Part shown: piece after piece, positions 33,499 to 44,716 of the stretch
How the letters are laid out: each line of letters starts with the position of its first letter
Numbering within the stretch: position 1 is the first letter of the stretch
Assembly: GCF_029633865.1 (NCBI RefSeq)
Contig: NC_079230.1
Coordinates: 29,223,054 to 29,287,053, forward strand
Source of the DNA: Lampris incognitus
Taxonomy: Eukaryota > Chordata > Actinopteri > Lampriformes > Lampridae
Length of the DNA: 64,000 nt
Direction of reading: 5' to 3'
The notes under the pieces: generated by a model
What the model saw: only the letters and a program-made list of their open reading frames with translations
Database searches by the model: none
What the model was told of the DNA's origin: nothing
Made by a program: the position numbers and the translations under genes

Positions 33499-35900
33499 GA
33501 CAGCCAGTAAGAAATGCTAGTAGAATGACAGCCAGTAAGACATGCTAGTAGAGTGACAGCCAGTAAGACATGCTAGTGTAGTGACAGCCAGTAAGACATG
33601 CTAGTTGAATGACAGCCAGTAAGACATGCTAGTATAGTGACAACCAGTAAGACATGCTAGTATAGTGACAGCCAGTAAGAAATGTTAGTAGAATGACAGC
33701 CAGTAAGACATGCTAGTAGAGTGACAGCCAGTAAGACATGCTAGTGTAGTGACAGCCAGTAAGACATGCTAGTTGAATGACAGCCAGTAAGACATGCTAG
33801 TATATTGACAGCCAGTAAGACATGATAGTATAGTGACAACCAATAAGACATGTTAGTAGAGTGACAGCCAGTAAGACATGCTAGTATAGTGACAGCCAGT
33901 AAGACATGTTAGTGTAGTGACAGCCAGTAAGACATACTAGTTGAATGACAGCCAGTAAGACATGCTAGTATAGTGACAACCAGTAAGACATGCTAGTATA
34001 GTGACAGCCAGTAAGAAATGTTGGTAGAATGACAGCCAGTAAGACATGCTAGTATATTGACAGCCAGTAAGACATGCTAGTAGAGTGACAGCCAGTAAGA
34101 CATGCTAGTGTAGTGACAGCCAGTAAGACATGCTAGTTGAATGACAGCCAGTAAGACATGCTAGTATATTGACAGCCAGTAAGACATGATAGTATAGTGA
34201 CAACCAATAAGACATGCTAGTAGAGTGACAGCCAGTAAGACATGCTAGTATAGTGACAGCCAGTAAGACATGTTAGTGTAGTGACAGCCAGTAAGACATA
34301 CTAGTTGAATGACAGCCAGTAAGACATGCTAGTATAGTGACAACCAGTAAGACATGCTAGTATAGTGACAGCCAGTAAGAAATGTTAGTAGAATGACAGC
34401 CAGTAAGACATGCTAGTAGAGTGACGGCCAGTAAGACATGCTAGTGTAGTGACAGCCAGTAAGACATGCTAGTTGAATGACAGCCAGTAAGACATGCTAG
34501 TATATTGACAGCCAGTAAAACATGATAGTATAGTGACAACCAATAAGACATGCTAGTAGAGTGACAGCCAGTAAGACATGCTAGTATAGTGACAGCCAGT
34601 AAGACATGTTAGTGTAGTGACAGCCAGTAAGACATACTAGTTGAATGACAGCCAGTAAGACATGCTAGTATAGTGACAACCAGTAAGACATGCTAGTATA
34701 GTGACAGCCAGTAAGAAATGTTGGTAGAATGACAGCCAGTAAGACATGCTAGTATATTGACAGCCAGTAAGACATGCTAGTAGAGTGACAGCCAGTAAGA
34801 CATGCTAGCTGAATGACAGCCAGTAAGACATGCTAGTATATTGACAGCCAGTAAGACATGCTAGTAGAGTGACAACCAGTAAGACATGCTAGTATAGTGA
34901 CAGCCAGTAAGAAATGCTAGTAGAATGACAGCCAGTAAGACATGCTAGTAGAGTGACAGCCAGTAAGACATGCTAGTGTAGTGACAGCCAGTAAGACATG
35001 CTAGTTGAATGACAGCCAGTAAGACATGCTAGTATAGTGACAACCAGTAAGACATGCTAGTATAGTGACAGCCAGTAAGAAATGTTAGTAGAATGACAGC
35101 CAGTAAGACATGCTAGTAGAGTGACAGCCAGTAAGACATGCTAGTGTAGTGACAGCCAGTAAGACATGCTAGTTGAATGACAGCCAGTAAGACATGCTAG
35201 TATATTGACAGCCAGTAAGACATGATAGTATAGTGACAACCAATAAGACATGCTAGTAGAGTGACAGCCAGTAAGACATGCTAGTGTAGTGACAGCCATT
35301 AAGACATGCTAGTTGAATGACAGCCATTAAGACATGCTAGTATATTGACAGCCAGTAAGACATGATAGTAGAGTGACAACCAATAAGACATGCAAGTAGA
35401 GTGACAGCCAGTAAGACATGCTAGTATATTGACAGCCAGTAAGACATGCTAGTAGAGTAACAGCCAGTAAGACATGCTAGTAGAGTGACAGCCAGTAAGA
35501 CATGCTAGTAGAGTGACAGCCAGTAAGACATGCTAGTATATTGACAGCCAGTAAGACATGCTAGTAGAGTGACAGCCAGTAAGACATGCTAGTAGAGTAA
35601 CAGCCAGTAAGACATGCTAGTAGAGTGACAGCCAGTAAGACATGCTAGTAGAGTGACAGCCAGTAAGACATGCTAGTATATTGACAGCCAGTAAGACATG
35701 CTAGTAGAGTGACAGCCAGTAAGACATGCTAGTGTAGTGACAGCCAGTAAGAAATGCTAGTAGAATGACAGCCAGTAAGACCTGCTAGTATATTGACAGC
35801 CAGTAAGACATGCTAGTGTAGTGACAGCCAGTAAGACATGCTAGTAGAGTAACAGCCAGTAAGACATGCTAGTAGAGTGACAGCCAGTAAGACCTGCTAG
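33499..35900. repeat. 28-bp minisatellite with 700-bp higher-order repeat
   Basis: About 86 units containing GACAGCCAGTAAGACATGCT. Unit variants recur in fixed order: the marker AATGTTAGTAGAAT occurs at 33681, 34381 and 35081, and AATGTTGGTAGAAT at 34017 and 34717, i.e. exactly 700 bases (25 units) apart. The right end (35400-35900) is more uniform. Confidence 0.98.
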
Positions 35901-36186
35901 CTGCTAGCAAACCAAACGATGAGACAGAAAACAAATACTAAATCATTGGATTCTCAGCATTTAAATCTTCATTTAGAGTCAGCAAGTATTCTGCCTTCAG
36001 AAATAGGCGGCTTGTTTATTCTGCCAACCAGAATTCTGAGTTGACTGAAATCAGCTTGTGCGTCAGTCCACATGTAAGTGGGTATTTTTGAAAACACAGT
36101 TTTTTCTTTGTGTTGTGGTCTTTCGTCCACACACAAACTGAGGTTTAGGTCACTGAAAACGGGCCTTTTGGAAAACTCCTTCCAGG

Positions 36187-36414
36187 TAGGGTGACCACAT
36201 TTTCCAAATCCCAAACCGGGACCCTAAAAAGTGTACCACACGTTCGTGCACGCGCACACGCATATGCACGCGCTCACAGCTTGTCTGTCTCGCCGGAAAT
36301 TAGACGTTGAAGGGTTTTTATCCCCCCCCCCAACCCCCACCAAGAAAAAAAGACAGGCTAGAGGAGCAGGGACTCGGGACACCCAGCTTGAAACCGGGAC
36401 GTCTAGTCACCCTA
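36187..36414. mobile_element. hAT-type MITE
   Basis: Ends TAGGGTGACCACATTTTCC and GTCTAGTCACCCTA, with internal inverted AAACCGGGAC phrases. Flanks CTTCCAGG (36179-36186) and CTCCCAGG (36415-36422) differ at one of eight bases. Confidence 0.8.
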
Positions 36415-36422
36415 CTCCCAGG

Positions 36423-37184
36423 GGAAAGAATTTCAGACATTCCGTTTTCAGTGTTGAAACAGAGTTTTTGGCTTGACGATAGCTTTTTTCAGGCTTCTGA
36501 TTGGCCAACGTGGCTTTATGGTTAGGGCTGTATCGCCCCCTGTTGGTTCGGCATGCTCTTTATAGCGCTTCCACTGTGCTTTATGGACGGGACTTTTTTT
36601 TTAAAGAATGAACGAGGAAAAACCCCATTTTCAAAAACACCTGTGTACGTGTGGACTACGCATCAGAAGATTAAGACCCGTGTATGTTTTCATATGTGTT
36701 TTGGCGGACACTAGGGGCCATGCCTCTCACCCAGCAGGACTGTGAGCTGGGGGCGTGGTTTACGTTCCCGGGCTTGCTGGTGCAGGGTTGTTCCTGCTTG
36801 AGTTTTGGTTTTGGAGCTGAGGAATAAACAGCAAACTCGCTTTCGTCTCCTGTGTTTTTTCCTCATCCTGCCACATGACACATTTCACAAGATAGTAATT
36901 GATAAAGTAATTTATAGCTCCTTATCTTGAAAGTGAACTTGTGAATGTCTCCCCAGTGGTTCTAAACCCATCTGCAGACTGCAGTTATAAACATCATGAC
37001 TAACAGATGCTAACAGATGCGCATCACGTAGCAGACTAACATCAGACACGGTAATGCTGGTTAACCTGTAGCGCATCTGGTGTGACATGTACTGAGAGGA
37101 CGTAAAATGTGAAAAAGACAGAAGACTCCTCTTACATTATAACCACGCTGCTGGTTCAGCCTCTCTATTTTATACAAAATTGTC
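36423..37184. other. Unique or weakly repetitive DNA, no gene seen
   Basis: 36700-36890 (GAGGAATAAACAGC, CCTCATCCTGCCACATGACA) has the look of an LTR 3' end, but no partner or target duplication was found. Confidence 0.4.
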
Positions 37185-37372
37185 TGTAGCGAATTCAGGG
37201 GGCAGCCGGGGACCGCCGCAGCCGGGACGCGAACCCGGCTGCCCCGCACCAGGGGCGACTTCGTTAAGCGGTTAACATAGTCGCCCGCGGTGCGGGAGAT
37301 CCGGGTTCGCGTCCCGGCTGCGGCGGTCCCCGGCTGCCCCCTGAATCCGCTACATTGGTGTCAGAAGTGAGA
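37185..37372 (+). mobile_element. Inverted pair of tRNA-like LTRs plus tRNA-Leu primer site
   Basis: Family T. 37185-37238 and 37301-37354 are near-perfect reverse complements; the centre also pairs, so the whole 170 bp is palindromic. The right half ends GAATCCGCTACA and is followed after one base by TGGTGTCAGAAGTGAGA (37356-37372). That matches the complement of a tRNA-Leu 3' end with CCA over its first 14 bases, as a primer-binding site would. The tRNA-like B-box is GGGTTCGCGTCCC. Confidence 0.65.
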
Positions 37373-38099
37373 CCGCGAGGCCACCAGAAGCGCGCGCGCC
37401 CACAAGCGCGAGGTGATTTCGCTGCATTTTATTATAAATCCATATGAATAAAGTTGCAACCACACACATAACCTTGGAAAAGACCCCAAGACGCTGCTGC
37501 TGCTGCCTGGGGCCCCATGCAGAGGGACTCATCTGTCAATACACAACTTGAAACACAATCTACAGCTTTCATACAGACTTCGACAACCACAAAGTCCAAG
37601 TTATGGTTTGCTGTCATCACAACTTAGAGAACTTTCACTGAAGTATCAGCTGTCAACACATTAACAATATACTTTGCTGCAATTATTTGTCAATTATTTT
37701 GGGCCTCGCCATCAGTGAGTTGGCCTATAGCCCCATACAACTAAAAAAAAAAAGAAATGAAATGAATATCCACACTGAGCAAATTATTTTTAGGTTTACA
37801 AAATCATGTACTCAGTGAAATGTAGAACACAACAACAAGTCTGTCTCACATAAAGATGCTGTCACAGTGTCGTCCATGTAGACGAGTTTGTCACTAGTCT
37901 GGTTTCCTGTGGGTGCATCCCGTGGCAAATTCAGTAGTGGAAAATGTTGAAGGGATGTGTTAAAGGACGGCCCCTGTAATGGAAGAGGTTGTGTTTGTCT
38001 GTTTGAGTGTGACTAGCAGTAGCAAGTTTGAGTATAGCCAAAATCTGTGTTACTGTGTGCAGGCCCTCCCACAGAAATAGCTGGGCCCCTGAAAAGGGC
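37373..38099. other. Unique DNA, no gene seen
   Basis: Contains a GCGCGCGC tract near 37390 and an A-run near 37743. Could include the internal region of the LTR element to its left; no coding frame supports this. Confidence 0.4.
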
Positions 38100-38372
38100 C
38101 AGTCCCTATGGACACAATTGGCCTTGTCTGCGGGTGGGAAGCCGGATGTGGGTATGTAGCCTGGTCGCTGCACTAGCGCCTCCTCTGGTCGGGGGCAGGG
38201 AGAACTGGGGGGAATAGCGTGATCATCCCACGCGCTACATCCCCCTGGTGAAACTCCTCACTGTCAGGTGAAAAGAAGCGGCTGGCGACTCCACATGTAT
38301 GGGAGGAGGCATGTGGTAGTCTGCAGCCCTCCCCGGATCGGCAGAGGGGGTGGAGCAGAGACCGGGAATCTG
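38100..38372 (+). mobile_element. SINE family A, copy 3 (truncated both ends)
   Basis: Starts within the body at TCCCTATGGACACAATTGGC and ends at GGTGGAGCAGAGACCGGGA; the tRNA-related head and the tail are missing. Confidence 0.85.
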
Positions 38373-38519
38373 TTTAGCCAGTCCGCACTCCCTGGCACGT
38401 GTTGCCATTATCACTGCTTATATTTAGGATGAACGTTATTATTGCTGGTCTCCATGAGCCCCCCCCCTCCCCGGCAGCTGGACCCCAGGAAGCTTTCCTG
38501 TTATCCCCGCCTTATGGGC

Positions 38520-38740
38520 GGCCCTGACTGTGTGTATATATATATATCATGGTGTAATGGTGCAGCATCTCTGATATATTCTCTGCACCGCTGCACTTTA
38601 TCACCTCTGTATGGCCTGTATGAGCTAGTCCATGTGAACATATCTGAGGACTGGGAGCCACCAAGCCAGTCACACTGCATGTATGTGCAAACCTACATGG
38701 CCAATAAACATGATTCTGGTTCTGATTCTGAATATGTATT
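38520..38740 (+). mobile_element. LINE 3' end
   Basis: Ends TACATGGCCAATAAACATGA followed by TTCTGGTTCTGATTCTGA, the usual 3' tail of a fish non-LTR element. A similar body phrase (ATGGTGCAGCATCTCTG versus GGTGCAGAGCATATACC in reverse) is seen near 10560, the downstream flank of the minus-strand LINE there. Confidence 0.65.
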
Positions 38741-38800
38741 TGCTTGCAAATGTGTGTGTGTGTGTGCGTCAGATCTTGCATGCTAGCACGCTTGTGTGTT

Positions 38801-39000
38801 NNNNNNNNNNNNNNNNNNNNNNNNNNNNNNNNNNNNNNNNNNNNNNNNNNNNNNNNNNNNNNNNNNNNNNNNNNNNNNNNNNNNNNNNNNNNNNNNNNNN
38901 NNNNNNNNNNNNNNNNNNNNNNNNNNNNNNNNNNNNNNNNNNNNNNNNNNNNNNNNNNNNNNNNNNNNNNNNNNNNNNNNNNNNNNNNNNNNNNNNNNNN
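38801..39000. other. Assembly gap (200 N)
   Basis: A run of N between a (GT)n-rich left edge and a (G)n/GAGAGA right edge. The round length suggests a scaffold gap of unknown true size. Frames crossing it are meaningless. Confidence 0.99.
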
Positions 39001-39556
39001 GGGGGGGTGTTTGAGAGAGTGAGAGAAAGGGAGTGAGAGAGGGAGAGCCCTCCCTTTCTGTCTGTATCAAGACAGGGGGAGATTTTTCATTGATTTCTAA
39101 ATGACGTCGTTGAAATATTACAGTAGGATGTCGTCTGTGTACACACCACACCGCCACAACAGAAACCAGCCACCACTCGCAACTTAAAGACATTTCAACG
39201 TCTTCTTTCTTGTCTTGCCTGTTGAGCCAAAAACAGCCACTCAACACTGGCTTGAGTCGAGTTATTATCACATGGGGTTTTAAAGTGGCAATCTCGAACA
39301 TTTCTACTGTCTGCTAGATTGATATCTTTCGCTAGTTGATGACCTTTGATTGGTTTTTCTTGTTGGTCCACCAGACAGGAAGTGCCTTGGCCTCTTCTGG
39401 AGGGCCAATCCCTGTTCGCTAGCTAAATAAATGCCTGTTATTATTGTGCTATAGTATGTTAGCTTGTGTTAACACACTGTTGGACCGATCAGAGCTTCAC
39501 TCTGGTTGGTCTACCAGAGAGGAAGTTCCACCTAATCCTCTCTGGTGGACCAACCT
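39001..39556. other. Unique DNA with a diverged direct repeat
   Basis: 39365-39385 (TTGGTCCACCAGACAGGAAG) and 39506-39535 (TTGGTCTACCAGAGAGGAAG) are related phrases about 140 bases apart; 39541-39557 repeats it inverted (TGGTGGACCAACC). No gene. Confidence 0.5.
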
Positions 39557-40110
39557 GTCATGGCTGGTGCAAGCAGGGTAGCAGGAATATAGGGAAGGAC
39601 CCCAATGCAGATGACCGAGGCAGACTGAAACGGTTCAATGATGTAATACACAAAGGCTTATGTGGATGGTGAGGCAGGCAAGGGTCAAAACCAGAAAGAG
39701 CAGTCCAGGAAACAAACCCGACAAGGACCAAGCAGGAATCAACAGTCCACTTAAAGGGCAAGTTCCAAAACATGCAGGTCACAGATAAAGACATGAGCAG
39801 AACAGAGGCTAGACAGCAAGACATGACGCACATGACAACTTCTGGCAAAGAACAATGGAAGGAGACCGGTATAAGTGGACCGGCATAAGCAGTAACTGAT
39901 AAGGGAATGGGTGTCAGGTGAGGGGAGGGCAGAGTAGGACAGGTAAGTGCAGGACTGATGAGAGATGGGAGATGGGAACAAGTGTGTAGCCGAGGAAAGG
40001 CGGGAAAATCCCAGGGCATCTGGTCGACAGCTTGAGGGTGGCAGGTAAGGGGAGTATGGTGTGTGTATGTGTATGTGTGTGTGCGAAGACACATGAGGCT
40101 AACAGAGAAA
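39557..40110. repeat. Unclassified dispersed repeat
   Basis: Purine-rich phrases such as GGTCAAAACCAGAAAGAGCA, AGGAAACAAACCCGACAAGG and GGGCAAGTTCCAAAACATGC are typical of fish non-autonomous retroelements. The long minus-strand frame across it (250 codons) has no domain and contains simple-sequence translation. Confidence 0.45.
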
Positions 40111-40915
40111 AGGCAAACAGAGGAACCGAGAGAGGACGTATGCCAGATCCATGGGATGTGGCACAACCGCTGTTGACTGAAGTAAAACACAAAAGTCCTT
40201 ATCATGAAAGCTTGAAGTTTTTTTCCACAGAGAGTGTTGTAGTGACAGTTTTTAAAATGCAAATCTTTCAGAAGCAAAAGCTTTAATGAATCGAGAGTGA
40301 GCGTTATCATTATTGTTTGTATTGTATTGTACTAAAAGGCAGCCGTCTATTAGCCGCTCACCATTCAAGGCCCATGAGTGTCTAGACTTTTCCTGCAATA
40401 AGGTTGATGAGATCATAAACAAAATTAATTCTTCATTACCAGCTACTCCTGCAGATCTTTTCTTACCAAATTCATATCTATACCATGAGTCACTGATAAC
40501 CCCCGTTATTGCAGCTTTTAATAATATCTCTCTTGATCCTTGGACTAAGCTTGTCAGCTTCTAAACCAACTGCTTGCCTACCTGACCCTTTACCAGCAAC
40601 ACTTTTTAAAGACCTCTGGCCTTTCCTGGGACCTACAGTGCTGGACATTAATTTATCACTTACCACTGGCACTGTTCCCAGCAGTTTTAAGACAGCTGTG
40701 GTTAAACCTCTGGTTATGAAACCACACCTCGAACCAGGATCTCTTCTACCAGTCTCTAATCTTCCATTCTTTCCTAGATCACTAGAGAGAGTTGTGTATC
40801 AACAATTTTGATCCATATAGAAGAAAACTATCTATATGAACTTTTTCAATCGGCTTTCAGGGCCTGTCACTCCACTGAAACTGCTCTGACCAGAGTGGCG
40901 AATGATCTTCTATGG

Positions 40916-41049
40916 CAGGGGTGTCTCCTAATCAAGTTCCTCAGCAAAGACTCTACTGGTTGATTAGCGGGATCAGGTGTGTAACTGCTTGGTTGGAACA
41001 AAAACGTTCATCCAAACTGGCCCTTTCTGGATAAGATTGCCCACCCCTG
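40916..41049. mobile_element. Short hAT-type MITE inside the LINE
   Basis: 134 bp, ends CAGGGGTG and CACCCCTG; flanks TTCTATGG and AGCTATGG match at six of eight positions. Removing it restores the LINE reading at LLW|...|MDSDST. Confidence 0.8.
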
Positions 41050-42156
41050 AGCTATGGACTCTGATTCCACCTCTGCTTTTGCTACTGGACCTCAGTGCAG
41101 CCTTTGACACCACTGATCATTGTATACTATTAGACAGAATAAACTGTAATTTTTGGTGTCCCTGGCTTAGCTCTCTCTTGGTTTAAGTCCTACTTATCCG
41201 GAAGAACACATTGTGTCTGCTATAATAATATCACATCAACATTTTCTGATGTTAAATATGGTGTACCTCAGGGCTCAGTTCTTGGCCCTCTACTTTTCTC
41301 TCTTCATATTTCACCTCTTGGCCAAATTATATGCAGTCATGGAAAAAAAATTTCATTGCAATGCGGATGATACTCAGCTGTATGTGCCTATAAGGGCTGA
41401 TGATCATACTTAAATAACAATTTAGAGGCCTGCTTGGCTGCTGTGAAAAATTGGATGTCACTAAATTTCCTGCTTTTAAATTCGGATAAAACTGAGATGC
41501 TGGTCATTGGCCCTGCTAGACACAGACACCAGTTTGATCAAGTAACAATAACAATCAACAGCTCTGTGATTGCATAAAGTGTGGCAGCCAAAAATCATGG
41601 TGTTATGTTTGATTCCAGCCTTTCCTTTGACATGCACATTAAAGAAGTCACCAAGACTGCCTCTTTTCACTTGCATAACATAGCTAAAATTCGGTCTTTC
41701 CTGTCCATGGCTGACACAGAGACTCTAATACATGCACTCGTTTCATCCAGACTTGATTACTGTAATGTTCTGTTCTCAGGTCTGCCACATGCTAGTTCTA
41801 AAAGTCTTCAGACGGTTCAACATGCTGCAGCTAGAATCCTAACTAAGATTAGAAAGTTTTGACCATATTACACCAATTCTTGCCTCCCTTCATTGGCTTC
41901 CTATCCATGTTAGATCAGAATATAAGGTGCTTCTGTTGACTTATAAAATCCTAAATGGGCTTGCCCCATCTTACCCGCCTGATCTCCTTAAACCGTGCAT
42001 TCCATCTTGAGCTGTTCACTCTCAAAATACAGGGCTCCTGTGTGTACCCAAAGTTAAAAAGAAGCCAGCTGGTGGCAGGCCCTTTTCCTATCGGGCCCCA
42101 TTCTTGTGGAACAACCTGCCTGCTGCCATCTGACAAATAGAGTCTGTTGAGTCCTT

Positions 42157-42966
42157 CTCTGCTCTTTGCAGATGATGTGGTTTTGTTGGCTTCATCAGAA
42201 CACGACCTCCAGCGTGCACTGAGGCGGTTTGCAGCTGAGTGTGAAATGGCTGGGATGGGACTCAGCTCCTCCAAGTCTGAGGCCACGGTTCTCTACCGGA
42301 AAATGGTGGCTTGCTCCCTCCGGGTTGGGAAGGAGTTACTGCGTCAAATGAAGGAATTCAAGTATGTCGGGGTCTTGTTCACGAGTGAGGGTAGGATGGA
42401 GCGGGAGACTGACAGGTGGATTGGTGCAGAATCAGCAGTAATGCGGATGCTGTATCGGACCGTTGGGGTGAAGAGGGAGCTGAGCCAGAAGGCAAAACTC
42501 TCAATTTACCAGCCAGTCTTCGTTCCAACCCTCACCTATGGTCATGAGCTTTGGGTAGTGACCGAAAGGGTGAGATCGTGGATACAAGCGGTGGAAATTA
42601 GTTTCCTCCGTAGGGTGTCTGTGCTCAGCAGCTCGGACATCCGGAGGGAGCTCAGAGTAGAGCCGCTGCTCCTTCGTATCGAATGGAGCCAGTTGAGGTG
42701 GTTCGGGCATCTGATTAGGATGCCTCCTGGGCGCCTTCCTTTGGAGGTTTACCGGGCATGGCCAACTGGGAGGAAACCCCGGGGTAGACCCAGAACTCGC
42801 TGGAGGGACTACATGTCCAATCTGGCCTGAGAATGTCTTGGGATCCCCCAGGAGGAGCTGGAGGGCATTGCTGGGGAGAGGGACATCTGGAGTGCCCTAC
42901 TTACCCTGCTGACACCGTGACCCGACCCCGGAGATGTGGCTGAAGATGAATGAACGAATGAATGAC
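42157..42966 (+). mobile_element. Rex3-like (RTE clade) LINE, 5' truncated
   Basis: Flanked by a perfect 9-bp target duplication TGAGTCCTT (42148-42156 and 42967-42975), inside the 3' coding end of the L2-like LINE. An open frame runs from the catalytic motif LLFADDVVLLASSEHDLQRA through EFKYVGVLFTSEGRMERETD, YGHELWVVTERVRSWIQAVE and LRWFGHLIRMPPGRLPLEVY to RPRTRWRDYMSNLA, then a stop at 42828. The 3' end carries GAATGAACGAATGAATGA, comparable to the short tandem tail known for Rex3. Only the C-terminal part of the reverse transcriptase was inserted, as is usual for this family. Confidence 0.92.
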
Positions 42967-43660
42967 TGAGTCCTTTAAATCCAAACTTAAAACTCGTCAT
43001 TTTGCCTTAGCCTACAATTAGTCGCCTTTAAATTGAGTACTTCACACCCTGTACTACATGGCGGGTTGGTTTCTGTCTCAATGAATTTATCAAGCACTTT
43101 TCTGCCAGTGAGATTATAGAGTATAGATTATTGACTACTGCAAACTGTTCTCCTCTCTCACATGTCTTTTCTCTGTCTCTGAGCGATGTCCTCTCCTTTC
43201 TCTTCTCCTGTGTGTGTGTGAATGGTGTGATGTGAGTCTCCCCTGTGTGCATGTATAGCCTGTCCTCCTGTCAGGTCTACATGGTGATGGTGGTTGCGTG
43301 GCTCGGGTCCTGGGCTGTTCCGGTGGCATCTAGACACTGCTAGGCATCCTCCTCATCATATTCTTCATAGAGTATCTTATAAGTCGATTATAATTCTGTT
43401 ACCCTCTTTCAGTGTTGTATTGTGTAAATTGTGTACACACAACGTCCACTGCACGTTGTCTGTCTTGGGAGAGAGATCCCTCCTCTGCTGCTCTCCCTGG
43501 GGTTTCCTCCTATTTTTCCTTCCTGTTAAAGGGTTTTTTAGGGAGCTGCTCCTTATCTAATGTGGGGGCCTAAGGACAGGATGTTGTGTTGCTGTAAAGC
43601 CCCCTGACGCAAATTTGTAATTTGTGATATTGGGCTACATAAATAAACTTGACTTGGCTG

Positions 43661-44570
43661 GTTTTACCACAGTGGGCAATAGATAATAAAACAGCATTCG
43701 TCCATATGAAAAAGTTCAAGAGTACCACTTTAGATATGCAATGTACACAAAATAGAGACATTGGTAAGGCAACGCTAAAGGCATGTGTACGTTGGGTGTT
43801 GAATACGAGTAGTCACTGAGAGGATAAAAGTTGGGTCGGCAAGGTGAGAGGCACAAGTATATTCTGGGGTTGGTTTGTGTGACTGTGTTTTTTGTGTGAG
43901 CATACGAGCGGAAAGGTTCAATGTACAGCGGAAGTCATTTTTAGTGGATTGAAGTGCTTGCGTTGGGTTACGTGGGTGTGTTTGTCTGCTCAGAAAGCTG
44001 CAAAGCTGTATTTGTTCCTCTTTGTTCTTGCTTTTGTTTTTGTTTTTATGTGGGGTGAAAGTTTCGGCCTGCTGGTTTACAGCCCCGTCCTTGTCAGTGT
44101 TTTTGGTCCGGAGCGTGGTTAATGTGCTGTAACCAGGGGTAAGTTCAGTCACACACATGGCAGCTAATGGAAAGTGATGGCTTGTAGAGATTAGGGGCTT
44201 ATAGGAGAGGTAGCGTGTTTGGAGACGGGTCAAAGTGCTCAAAGGTATGTTTTTCCTCTCCACCGCGGACAACAAGCAGAGTTTTCTCCCTTCTCTATTA
44301 GTCCCTCTGAGAAAATGACTAAGCATCTTTTCCAGCAGAGCAGATGCAGAAGAAATGTTGAGGTGCACTGCTCTGTTATATCCCGAGCATGCTGCCAGCT
44401 GCTGCCAGCATGCAATAAAACACGAACATACCTGCAAAAATATACGGTTTACTGGGTACGCCAATCGTTATAATTACCCAGGAAACCAATTTTTCTTGTG
44501 GTTTTGCAGTTGGCACATGATGGTGGATACATGACAATCGTAAGGAATTTCACACGGTATCGATATTCCA
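43661..44570. other. Unique DNA, no supported gene
   Basis: A 229-codon minus-strand frame covers 43775-44464, but its sequence (Lys/Asn and Thr-rich, no domain) and lack of splice context do not support a gene. Confidence 0.45.
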
Positions 44571-44716
44571 TGCCATTATCCAAACTGTCCATCCTGCTCT
44601 CAGGGTCGCAGGGATGCTGGAGCCTATCCCAGCAGTCACTGGGCGGCAGGCGGGGAGACACCCTGGACAGGCCTCCAGTCCATCACAGGGCCCACAAACA
44701 CACACACACACATACT
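44571..44716 (-). mobile_element. SINE family B, 3' part only
   Basis: Contains TGGAGCCTATCCCAGCAGTC and GCGGGGAGACACCCTGGACA in minus orientation and a short (AC)n; the tRNA head is missing. Confidence 0.88.

Larger units (their letters stand above)
40310..43660 (+). pseudogene. L2-like LINE, 5' truncated, with two nested insertions
   Basis: Non-LTR retrotransposon. Reverse-transcriptase landmarks in order: DPLPATLFKDLWPFLGPTVL, SSFKTAVVKPLV (40600-40720), motif A as LDLSAAFDTTDH (about 41090-41125), GVPQGSVLGPLLFSL spanning about 41258-41305, motif C as NADD (about 41362), then AYFHL-type TASFHLHNIAKIRSF and SSRLDYCNVLFSGLPH. Several frameshifts and stops make it inactive. The 3' UTR (43010-43660) ends GGGCTACATAAATAAACTTG, as also found at 11305-11640. 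The endonuclease half is missing. It is interrupted by a hAT MITE at 40916 and by a Rex3-like LINE at 42157; excluding these, the coding order is continuous. Confidence 0.9.

Noticed and set aside
33499..35900. CRISPR-like array
   Set aside because: Units are contiguous with no unique spacers and the genome is vertebrate; it is a minisatellite. Same for 3350-4436, 31553-32290 and 20371-21955.
36690..36900. Solo LTR of a gypsy-type element
   Set aside because: End-like sequence only; no matching start, no partner LTR and no target duplication found.
38683..39301. Open frames across the N gap
   Set aside because: Unknown bases translate as X; no evidence.
39558..40310. 250-codon minus-strand open frame
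   Set aside because: Runs across a dispersed repeat and a GT/AC-rich stretch; low-complexity Leu/Ser/Pro composition and no family resemblance.
43775..44464. 229-codon minus-strand open frame
   Set aside because: No domain, biased composition (KNKSKNKEE, Thr-rich), no splice or promoter context; likely chance.
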